A stretch of DNA of 11,142 nt from an uncultured Streptococcus sp. (lineage in GTDB: Bacteria > Bacillota > Bacilli > Lactobacillales > Streptococcaceae). Both the position numbers and the translations under genes were made by a program. The notes beneath the pieces are model-generated. The model worked only from the letters and a program-made list of their open reading frames with translations, had not been told where the DNA came from and made no database searches. The stretch is taken from positions 1 through 11,142 of the forward strand of contig CAJZGQ010000025.1 of NCBI GenBank assembly GCA_916048115.1, written 5' to 3'. Below, one piece after another: positions 5,736 to 11,142 of this stretch (its first letter is position 1; each line of letters begins with the position of its first letter).

Positions 5736-6182
5736 TTAGGCGATATGTTTGAATTTCTTCAAGAGTTCTGTTAACTCAGCTTGCTCGCCGCTATTAAAGA
5801 CTTGCATCAAGCGTTGAATATTTTTAATATGATCTGGAAGAGCTTCTTCGATCTTTTTACGACCGGCATCGGTAATAGATACAACATATGCACGGCGGTC
5901 TTCTGGATCGGTTTCGCGTGTAATCCAACCATCGCGGACCATATTGCGAATAACCACAGTCATATTTCCAGAGGTCGCAAGAATGTTATCGATCAGATCT
6001 TGAATGCGAAGATCGCCTTTGCTATACAAGGTCTCAAGGACAGAGAATTGAGTTGGTGTCAACTGGTGCTTTTTAAAGATATGAGCCTCAGATGCACGGA
6101 TCAATCGTTCCGCCTTGTGGAAGACGATCATGGTTTTTAAATCTACGTTTGCTTCTTTGAATAATCTCTTTAAATTTTCCAT
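5736..6182 (-). CDS. MarR-family transcriptional regulator
   Basis: A 148-aa protein of standard MarR length. It has an N-terminal dimerisation helix, a winged helix-turn-helix (about residues 40-105: LTPTQFSVLETLYSKGDLRIQDL, recognition helix SGNMTVVIRNMVRDGWI, wing DPEDRRAYVVSIT) and C-terminal dimer helices. The LTPTQFSVLE pattern resembles MhqR/YusO-type members, which respond to quinones or other electrophiles, but no inducer can be assigned and the single Cys-based sensor of OhrR is absent (there is no Cys in the protein). The ATG lies 6 nt after an extended -10, with no ribosome binding site, so a leaderless mRNA is predicted. It is divergent from tseB-like/aspB. An imperfect palindrome over its own -10 and inverted repeats in the spacer are possible operators. 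Confidence 0.9.
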   Translation of the reverse strand: MENLKRLFKEANVDLKTMIVFHKAERLIRASEAHIFKKHQLTPTQFSVLETLYSKGDLRIQDLIDNILATSGNMTVVIRNMVRDGWITRETDPEDRRAYVVSITDAGRKKIEEALPDHIKNIQRLMQVFNSGEQAELTELLKKFKHIA

Positions 6183-6188
6183 ATCTAT

Positions 6189-6217
6189 ATTTTATCAATA
6201 AATAGTGTTTCTGTCGT
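6189..6217 (-). promoter_or_regulatory. Promoter and possible operator of the MarR-family gene
   Basis: On the minus strand ACGACA (6212-6217), a 17-nt spacer and TAAAAT (6189-6194) with an extended TGA; expected start on the A of ATG 6182. An imperfect 21-nt palindrome (6185-6205, CTAT...ATAG ends, 16 of 21 positions symmetric) covers the -10 and could be an autoregulatory operator. Confidence 0.65.
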
Positions 6218-6237
6218 TTAATTTTATTTTCAAATTA

Positions 6238-6316
6238 GTTACAAAATTGTGACAAAGTTATTAAACTATCAACAAATGATAGCATAGATGTTAATTTTAC
6301 TTTGTTTATCAAACAA
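6238..6316. promoter_or_regulatory. Cluster of three inverted repeats between marR and tseB genes
   Basis: GTTACAAAATTGTGAC (6238-6253, symmetric apart from one T-G pair and the centre), CTATCA-N5-TGATAG (6266-6282, perfect arms) and TTGTTT-N3-AAACAA (6302-6316, perfect arms). None has a following T-run, so they look like protein-binding sites rather than terminators. They lie upstream of both divergent promoters. Confidence 0.4.
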
Positions 6317-6378
6317 TTTTATACTAAAACATTGTAACAGGTATGAAATATTAGTAACAATTCTTTCTTGAAAATCTA

Positions 6379-6407
6379 TAGAATTCTAGGTAGCTTTGGT
6401 GTATAAT
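6379..6407 (+). promoter_or_regulatory. Promoter of the tseB-like/aspB operon
   Basis: A perfect -10 TATAAT (6402-6407) preceded by TG lies 17 nt after TAGAAT (6379-6384), a weak -35 inside the 10-nt palindrome TAGAATTCTA (6379-6388). The expected start is 6414, the G of the GTG start codon. Confidence 0.65.
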
Positions 6408-6413
6408 GAGGGA

Positions 6414-6887
6414 GTGAAACAGAAAAATTATCTTTTTATCATATGGCAACATATAATAGGAATCTGTGTCTTAGTGCTGACGGTGCTTTTTTCTTGGCTA
6501 TTTCTTGCTGAAAAAACTTCGGATCGCATGCAGGATCAAATGGAACAAGCAAGAAACATAGCGCTGTCGCACTCTTCGATGGCTACAATTGATACGGAGA
6601 GTTTCTTCCATGGCAAAGAAGCGTATCTTTCCTTTATCGGAAAAGACCAGGAGGGTCAAGAACTAGCGGTCTTGGTGGCGGAGGCAGATGATCAGGTCTA
6701 TGCTTACCCTTTAAAAGAGGGAATCAACCAGAAAAAAGCAAAGGCGATTGTGAAAGAGAAGAGCAAAGACGCGATTGATCGGGTAACTTTTGGACGCTTT
6801 AAAGGCAAACCGATCTGGGAAGTTAAGTCTGGAAGATCTTATTATGTGGTGGATTTCAAGACTGGGAAAGTAACCAGTGTTTTTTAG
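6414..6887 (+). CDS. TseB/YpmB-like membrane-anchored protein (DUF5590)
   Basis: A 157-aa protein with an N-terminal membrane anchor (about residues 7-30, LFIIWQHIIGICVLVLTVLFSWLFLA) and an outward domain with the DUF5590 (YpmB/TseB) pattern: two cystatin/PepSY-like halves, the second ending PIWEVKSGRSYYVVDFKTGKV. B. subtilis TseB modulates PBP2A in cell-wall elongation; the role here is by homology. The order tseB-like, aspB, asnS matches B. subtilis ypmB-aspB-asnS, which supports the call. GTG 6414 is chosen because it immediately precedes KQKNYLF and the anchor; the next in-frame ATG lies after the anchor. An upstream TTG (6396) would begin before the promoter's -10. GAGGGA touches the GTG too closely to act as a ribosome binding site, so a leaderless GTG mRNA is predicted. 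aspB follows after 16 nt. Confidence 0.85.
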   Translation: MKQKNYLFIIWQHIIGICVLVLTVLFSWLFLAEKTSDRMQDQMEQARNIALSHSSMATIDTESFFHGKEAYLSFIGKDQEGQELAVLVAEADDQVYAYPLKEGINQKKAKAIVKEKSKDAIDRVTFGRFKGKPIWEVKSGRSYYVVDFKTGKVTSVF

Positions 6888-6903
6888 GATTTGAGGAGGA
6901 AAT

Positions 6904-8082
6904 ATGAAATTATCAAATCGTGTATTGGAAATGGAAGAAAGCGTGACTTTGGCTGCAAATGCTCGTGCCAAAGCTTTGGCAGCTGAAGGTCGTGATATCT
7001 TGAGTTTAACGCTTGGTCAACCTGACTTTGCGACTCCAAAAAACATTCAAGAAGCAGCAGTGGCATCCATCGAGGACGGTCGGGCTAGCTTTTATACGGT
7101 AGCGTCTGGACTTCCAGAATTGAAGGATGCCATTAGTGACTATATGAAAGAGTTTTATGGCTATGCTGTCAGCCGCAATGAAGTAGTGGTCGGCACTGGC
7201 GCCAAGTTTATTCTTTATGCATTCTTTACTTCTGTTATCAATCCAGGTGATGAAGTCATCATTCCAACACCTTGCTGGGTCTCTTATGTAGACCAGGTCA
7301 AGATGGTTGAAGGAACACCCGTTACTTTCCAAACAACAGAAGAAAATCACTTCAAAGCAACGGTTGAGCAACTGGAAGCAGCACGGACAGACAAGACCAA
7401 GGTTGTCTTGCTGAATTCACCATCCAATCCAACAGGAATGATCTACAGCAAAGAAGAACTAGAAGCGATTGGAAACTGGGCTGTTGAGCATGACATCTTG
7501 ATTTTGGCAGATGATATCTATGGTCGTTTGGTCTATAATGGCAATACTTTCACGCCAATTTCTAGCTTGTCAGAAGCGATTCGCAAGCAAACCATCGTGA
7601 TTAACGGAGTTTCAAAAACCTATGCCATGACCGGATGGCGTGTTGGGTTTGCAGTGGGGGATCCTGAGATTATCGGGGCCATGGCCAAGGTGATCAGTCA
7701 AACAACTTCTAATTTGACGACAGTTTCCCAGTATGCTGCCATCGAAGCCCTAACCGGAGACCAATCTTCTATTGAGATCATGCGCCAAGCTTTTGAAGAG
7801 CGCTTGAATACCATTTACCCTTTGTTAAATGAAGTACCTGGTTTCGAAGCTATCAAACCTCAAGGAGCCTTCTATCTCTTTCCAAATGTGAAGAAGGCCA
7901 TGGAGATCAAAGGTTACACGGATGTGACGGAATTTACCACAGCAATTTTGGAAGAAGCTGAGGTTGCTTTAGTAACGGGAGCTGGCTTTGGTGCCCCTAA
8001 AAATGTTCGCTTGTCTTATGCGACAGATTTGGATACCCTCAAAGAAGCTGTTCGTCGACTCAAGGCCTTTATGGAAAATTAA
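6904..8082 (+). CDS. aspB: Aspartate aminotransferase (class I, type Ib)
   Basis: A 392-aa PLP enzyme of normal family length that interconverts aspartate plus 2-oxoglutarate with oxaloacetate plus glutamate in the cytoplasm. Visible active-site features: FYTVASGLPELK (63-74), the PLP-stacking region near CWVSY (124-128), NSPSNPTG with N175, ADDIYGRL (202-209; Asp and Tyr contact PLP), the Schiff-base K238 in SKTYAMTGWRVGF with phosphate-binding R246, and R369 in VRLSYAT for the substrate carboxylate. AGGAGG at 6894-6899 places the ATG firmly. It is the second gene of an operon with the tseB-like gene (16-nt gap), ends at a strong terminator and is followed by asnS under its own promoter. Aspartate is the precursor of asparagine, which matches the neighbour. 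Type Ib enzymes can overlap in substrate range, so specificity is by family. Confidence 0.93.
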   Translation: MKLSNRVLEMEESVTLAANARAKALAAEGRDILSLTLGQPDFATPKNIQEAAVASIEDGRASFYTVASGLPELKDAISDYMKEFYGYAVSRNEVVVGTGAKFILYAFFTSVINPGDEVIIPTPCWVSYVDQVKMVEGTPVTFQTTEENHFKATVEQLEAARTDKTKVVLLNSPSNPTGMIYSKEELEAIGNWAVEHDILILADDIYGRLVYNGNTFTPISSLSEAIRKQTIVINGVSKTYAMTGWRVGFAVGDPEIIGAMAKVISQTTSNLTTVSQYAAIEALTGDQSSIEIMRQAFEERLNTIYPLLNEVPGFEAIKPQGAFYLFPNVKKAMEIKGYTDVTEFTTAILEEAEVALVTGAGFGAPKNVRLSYATDLDTLKEAVRRLKAFMEN

Positions 8083-8090
8083 ACATATCG

Positions 8091-8120
8091 GATCCTTAGC
8101 ATTGAGCTGAGGATCTTTTT
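8091..8120 (+). terminator. Terminator of tseB-like/aspB
   Basis: A 10-bp stem (8091-8100 with 8106-8115, one G-U pair), loop ATTGA, then TTTTT, beginning 8 nt after the aspB stop. Its 3' arm and T-run are part of the segment duplicated at 1741. Confidence 0.95.
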
Positions 8121-8202
8121 CTGTAAAAAAATCAGCTTTTCACAGGTAGAATCTAGCACTGTAAGCCTTTTTATGATACAATAAAGAAGATAATGTCTTC
8201 GG
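8108..8202 (+). repeat. aspB-asnS intergenic segment, second copy at 1741-1834
   Basis: This is presumably the original copy: here the terminator stem is intact and the promoter drives asnS. Roughly 78 percent identical to 1741-1834 by hand alignment, with one 1-nt gap. The best-kept blocks are AGGTAGAATCTAG (8144-8156) and CTTTTTATGATA (8167-8178). Confidence 0.8.
8144..8182 (+). promoter_or_regulatory. Promoter of asnS
   Basis: Extended -10 TGATACAAT (8174-8182) with no good -35 (TAGCAC at 17-nt spacing). The AGGTAGAATCTAG block with inverted repeat TAGA-A-TCTA (8147-8155) lies just upstream. Expected start near 8189, leaving a leader of about 40 nt: too short for a T-box, so asnS is not T-box controlled here. 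Confidence 0.65.
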
Positions 8203-8232
8203 ACAAGTTTAACGAGAAAAGGAAGATGAATG

Positions 8233-9576
8233 ATGACAAAACGGATTACTATCATCGAAGTTAAAGACTATGTTGGTCAAGAAGTGACCATCGGTGCTTG
8301 GGTGGCCAACAAATCTGGTAAAGGAAAAATTGCTTTCTTGCAATTGCGTGACGGGACTGCCTTTTTCCAAGGTGTGGCTTTTAAACCAAACTTTATTGAA
8401 AAATTTGGGGAAGAAGTGGGAATTGAAAAATTTGATACCATCAAACGCTTGAGCCAAGAAACGTCAGTCTTTGTGACAGGGATTGTCAAAGAAGATGAGC
8501 GCTCAAAATTTGGTTATGAGCTGGATATTACAGACATCGAAGTCATCGGTGAATCGCAAGATTACCCAATCACGCCAAAAGAACACGGAACAGATTTCTT
8601 GATGGACAACCGCCACTTGTGGTTGCGTTCACGCAAACAAGTCGCTGTGATGCAAATCCGTAATGCCATCATTTATGCAACTTATGAGTTCTTTGATAAG
8701 AATGGCTTTATGAAATTTGATAGCCCAATTCTTTCTGGAAATGCAGCAGAAGACTCTACAGAACTTTTTGAAACAGACTACTTTGGAACACCAGCCTACT
8801 TGAGCCAGTCTGGTCAGCTTTATCTTGAAGCTGGTGCTATGGCCCTTGGTCGCGTCTTTGACTTTGGTCCAGTATTCCGTGCTGAAAAATCTAAGACTCG
8901 TCGTCACTTGACTGAGTTCTGGATGATGGACGCTGAGTACTCATACTTGACACATGATGAGTCACTTGACTTGCAAGAAGCTTATGTTAAAGCGTTGCTT
9001 CAAGGTGTTCTCGATCGTGCTCCTCAAGCCTTGGAAACCTTGGAACGTGATACAGAGCTCTTGAAACGTTATATTGCAGAGCCATTCAAACGCATTACTT
9101 ACGATGAAGCCATTGATCTCTTGCAAGAACATGAAAACGATGAAGATGCGGATTATGATCATTTGGAACATGGGGATGACTTCGGCTCACCACACGAAAC
9201 ATGGATTTCAAACCACTTTGGAATACCAACCTTCGTGATCAACTATCCAGCTGACATCAAGGCTTTCTACATGAAACCAGTTCCTGGTAACCCAGATCGC
9301 GTGCTTTGTGCAGACTTGCTTGCGCCAGAAGGGTACGGAGAAATCATCGGTGGTTCTATGCGTGAGGAAGACTATGATGCCCTTGTAGCGAAGATGGAAT
9401 CACTTGGTATGGATCGTACAGAGTATGAATTCTACCTTGACCTTCGTAAATACGGTACAGTACCACACGGTGGATTTGGTATCGGTATCGAGCGTATGGT
9501 TACCTTCGCAGCAGGTACAAAACACATCCGTGAGGCCATTCCGTTCCCACGTATGTTGCACCGTATCAAACCTTAA
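8233..9576 (+). CDS. asnS: Asparaginyl-tRNA synthetase
   Basis: A 447-aa class IIb aminoacyl-tRNA synthetase that charges tRNA-Asn with asparagine. The N-terminal OB-fold anticodon-binding domain covers about residues 1-110 ([31 protein letters not shown]). The catalytic domain carries motif 2 ([21 protein letters not shown], about 215-235) and motif 3 ([11 protein letters not shown], about 412-422). The sequence is what I recognise as AsnRS of streptococci. ATG 8233 is taken as start because MTKRITII matches the family N-terminus and 447 aa the family length; the adjacent ATG 8230 would add one Met, and both are served by AGGA at 8220-8223. It has its own promoter and a terminator directly after. 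Its codon use is highly biased, typical of a strongly expressed gene. Function is secure. Confidence 0.98.
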   Translation: MTKRITIIEVKDYVGQEVTIGAWVANKSGKGKIAFLQLRDGTAFFQGVAFKPNFIEKFGEEVGIEKFDTIKRLSQETSVFVTGIVKEDERSKFGYELDITDIEVIGESQDYPITPKEHGTDFLMDNRHLWLRSRKQVAVMQIRNAIIYATYEFFDKNGFMKFDSPILSGNAAEDSTELFETDYFGTPAYLSQSGQLYLEAGAMALGRVFDFGPVFRAEKSKTRRHLTEFWMMDAEYSYLTHDESLDLQEAYVKALLQGVLDRAPQALETLERDTELLKRYIAEPFKRITYDEAIDLLQEHENDEDADYDHLEHGDDFGSPHETWISNHFGIPTFVINYPADIKAFYMKPVPGNPDRVLCADLLAPEGYGEIIGGSMREEDYDALVAKMESLGMDRTEYEFYLDLRKYGTVPHGGFGIGIERMVTFAAGTKHIREAIPFPRMLHRIKP

Positions 9577-9582
9577 TAGACG

Positions 9583-9606
9583 TAAAAACGCCATTAGGCG
9601 TTTTTA
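9583..9606 (+). terminator. Terminator of asnS
   Basis: A perfect 10-bp stem (9583-9592 with 9597-9606, TAAAAACGCC) with loop ATTA, starting 6 nt after the asnS stop. The A and T ends of the stem make it usable in both directions. Confidence 0.88.
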
Positions 9607-9643
9607 ACTTTTATCTGGTCCAAAAACTATGAAAGGAATTTCT

Positions 9644-10360
9644 ATGCTGAAAATAGATATCATTGATGGAAAAGAATATGATAGTATTCATGGTGCTTTG
9701 ATTGCTGACTTGGATCATACCATCCAAACCATGTTGCAGATTTCTTATCCCGATAGTCAGATGGATGACTTTATTACCTACAAGAATTTAAGTCAGTATT
9801 GTATGGAATATTTGTCTCAGATTATTGACCGGGCGAATGAGAAAAATGAGGCGATCAAGCAACAGGTGACGGCAGTCTTGCCGATGACGGAGGCTCCCTT
9901 TAACGTTGAAGACCGCTTGACGGCTAGCTATACCTTTGGTCAGCGGGTGGCGGATTCAGTTGCACGCTTTGGCGGGTCTTGGACCTTTATTATCAGTTTC
10001 ATTCTTATGATGGCAATTTGGATGTTGATGAATGTCTTGCATCCTTTTGGTTGGAATTTTGATCCTTATCCTTTCATTTTGCTTAATCTTGCCCTGTCTA
10101 CGATTGCGGCGATTCAAGCTCCTTTAATCATGATGAGTCAAAATCGTGCGGCAGATTATGATCGCCTGCAAGCACGAAATGACTTTAACGTCAATATGGA
10201 ATCGGAACGAGAAATTCGTTTGCTCCATACAAAGATTGACCATATGGTGCAACAAGATCAGACGGATCTACTTGAGATTCAAAAGTTGCAAACAGAATTG
10301 TTGGTTTCTTTGTCTAATCAAGTGACCCAATTGCGTCAAGAGATGAACCAAGCTAAATAA
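9644..10360 (+). CDS. DUF1003 family membrane protein
   Basis: A 238-aa protein with a soluble N-terminal part (1-110), two membrane helices (about 112-132 and 143-163) in the DUF1003 core (GQRVADSVARFGGSWTFI ... FDPYPFILLNLALS ... QAPLIMMSQNRAADYDR) and a C-terminal coiled-coil tail (about 185-236, ESEREIRLLHTKIDHM then heptad-like Leu/Gln). The family has no established function; no enzyme motif is visible. I start at ATG 9644 because AAAGGA (9632-9637) lies 6 nt upstream; the in-frame ATG at 9629 contains that site and has none of its own. No clear promoter lies between the asnS terminator and this gene, so read-through from asnS or a weak unrecognised promoter must supply it. The ABC transporter gene follows after 48 nt without a terminator. 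Confidence 0.87.
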   Translation: MLKIDIIDGKEYDSIHGALIADLDHTIQTMLQISYPDSQMDDFITYKNLSQYCMEYLSQIIDRANEKNEAIKQQVTAVLPMTEAPFNVEDRLTASYTFGQRVADSVARFGGSWTFIISFILMMAIWMLMNVLHPFGWNFDPYPFILLNLALSTIAAIQAPLIMMSQNRAADYDRLQARNDFNVNMESEREIRLLHTKIDHMVQQDQTDLLEIQKLQTELLVSLSNQVTQLRQEMNQAK

Positions 10361-10364
10361 GAAG

Positions 10365-10393
10365 TTGACTGATCAATCATATATCCAGATAAA
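10365..10393 (+). promoter_or_regulatory. Possible promoter and operator of the ABC transporter gene
   Basis: TTGACT (10365-10370), a 17-nt spacer and GATAAA (10388-10393) form a weak promoter. The -35 overlaps TGACTGATCAATCA (10366-10379), an inverted repeat with one mismatched pair that could be an operator. The gene may also be read with the DUF1003 gene. Confidence 0.35.
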
Positions 10394-10408
10394 GAGAATG
10401 GGGAGACG

Positions 10409-11142
10409 ATGACATCATTATTGAAGTATTTTAAGGGTTATCTAACGGAAACTATTTTAGGTCCTGTATTTAAACTATTAGAAGCTATCTTTGAATTGTG
10501 CGTGCCTTTAATCATTGCCCACTTAGTCGATCAGGTCATTCCGCAAAAGGAAACGAGCGGAGTGGTGATGATGGTCGGTGCTTTGTTTTTATTTGCTAGC
10601 TTTGGTGTCGTCGTTGCTATTACGGCTCAGTATTTTTCATCTAAAGCAGCTGTCGGATTTACCCGTGAGATGACCAAGGATTTGTATGATAAGATCTTGT
10701 CCCTTCCAAAGAACAAGCGAGATAGAATCGGTACATCTAGTTTGGTAACCCGTCTCACTTCTGATACTTATCAAATCCAGGTTGGGATCAATCTCTTCTT
10801 GCGCCTTTTTTTGAGGGCGCCGATTATTGTCTTTGGCTCTATTATCATGGCCTTTACGATCAGTCCGAAATTAACCCTTTGGTTCTTGGGGATGGTGGCC
10901 ATTTTGACGCTGATTATTGTCATCATGTCTCGGATTGTCAATCCGCTCTTTGCAAGGATTCGGAAAATCACAGACAGGATGGTCACGGTGACACGTCAGC
11001 AATTTCAAGGGATGCGAGTGATTCGGGCCTTTGGACAACAGGCTAGTGAATTAGAAGATTTTAGAGAGGTCAATCAGGACTACAAAGTCTGGCAAATTCG
11101 CGCTGGTATCTGGTCTAGTTTGGTGAGTCCCTTGACCTTCCT
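10409..11142 (+). CDS. ABC exporter half-transporter, membrane domain (3' end outside window)
   Basis: The visible 244 residues are the N-terminal part of the membrane domain of a type-I-exporter-fold ABC protein; the ATP-binding domain would lie beyond the window. Hydrophobic helices are at about 15-38, 55-75, 133-152 and 156-176. Cytoplasmic-loop signatures are clear: LPKNKRDRIGTSSLVTRLTSD (99-119), with the family's SLVTRLTND pattern, and QQFQGMRVIRAFGQQ (197-211), the usual E/Q-x-L/M-x-G-x-RVIRAF segment. GGGGAG at 10400-10405 lies just before ATG 10409; an earlier ATG at 10398 runs into a stop after three codons. The N-terminus is typical of Firmicutes multidrug-type half-transporters, often encoded as heterodimer pairs, so a second half gene may follow. 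Substrate is unknown. Confidence 0.9.
   Translation, partial: MTSLLKYFKGYLTETILGPVFKLLEAIFELCVPLIIAHLVDQVIPQKETSGVVMMVGALFLFASFGVVVAITAQYFSSKAAVGFTREMTKDLYDKILSLPKNKRDRIGTSSLVTRLTSDTYQIQVGINLFLRLFLRAPIIVFGSIIMAFTISPKLTLWFLGMVAILTLIIVIMSRIVNPLFARIRKITDRMVTVTRQQFQGMRVIRAFGQQASELEDFREVNQDYKVWQIRAGIWSSLVSPLTF

Noticed and set aside
6396..6413. TTG start for the tseB-like protein
   Set aside because: The TTG lies upstream of the -10 box TATAAT (6402-6407), so it would not be in the mRNA.
8183..8229. T-box riboswitch upstream of asnS
   Set aside because: The leader is only about 40 nt and lacks specifier and antiterminator elements; the hairpin before it is the aspB terminator.
9629..9643. Upstream ATG of the DUF1003 gene
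   Set aside because: It has no ribosome binding site of its own and its codons contain AAAGGA, which is correctly spaced for ATG 9644.
10771..10986. Minus-strand 71-codon open frame
   Set aside because: It lies wholly inside the ABC transporter coding sequence, with no ribosome binding site or recognisable product.

Overview
The window looks like chromosomal DNA from a Streptococcus, probably an oral viridans species of the mitis/sanguinis type. The grounds are a low-GC genome, an asparaginyl-tRNA synthetase that I recognise as streptococcal, the tseB-like/aspB/asnS cluster, the DUF1836/hemolysin III pair and many short-stem U-tract terminators. The species call is inference. I see no CRISPR, rRNA or tRNA gene and no intact mobile element.

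Layout, left to right. (1) A terminator, then a small membrane protein (115-363) ending in a hairpin shared with a convergent MocR-type (GntR plus aminotransferase-like) regulator (381-1670, minus). (2) A 410-nt divergent spacer. It holds a decayed copy of the aspB-asnS intergenic segment and a roughly 260-nt leader with an SD-ATG-TAG start-stop unit, before an MFS transporter (2081-3280). (3) A 421-nt gene-free stretch with three strong hairpins and possible IS3-type end remnants. (4) A minus-strand pair, DUF1836 regulator plus hemolysin III, facing peroxide-stress gene yaaA (4892-5617) from back-to-back promoters. (5) A MarR regulator (minus) divergent from tseB-like/aspB; their AT-rich spacer carries three inverted repeats. 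(6) asnS from its own promoter, then a DUF1003 membrane protein and the start of an ABC exporter half, cut by the window edge.

How the genes relate: aspartate aminotransferase makes aspartate and AsnRS charges tRNA-Asn, so aspB/asnS form an aspartate/asparagine supply block. The TseB-like protein is known from Bacillus as an envelope (PBP) modulator. yaaA belongs to an oxidative-stress family. The rest are transport and local regulators.

The points I find most interesting are these. Four start codons (DUF1836, yaaA, marR, tseB) lie exactly 6 nt after a -10 box, which predicts leaderless mRNAs. The asnS promoter region is duplicated upstream of the MFS gene. The MocR protein has Thr where the PLP-binding Lys should be. 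The MFS leader contains a strong ribosome binding site followed by ATG-TAG. I did not find a wholly new multi-gene system.
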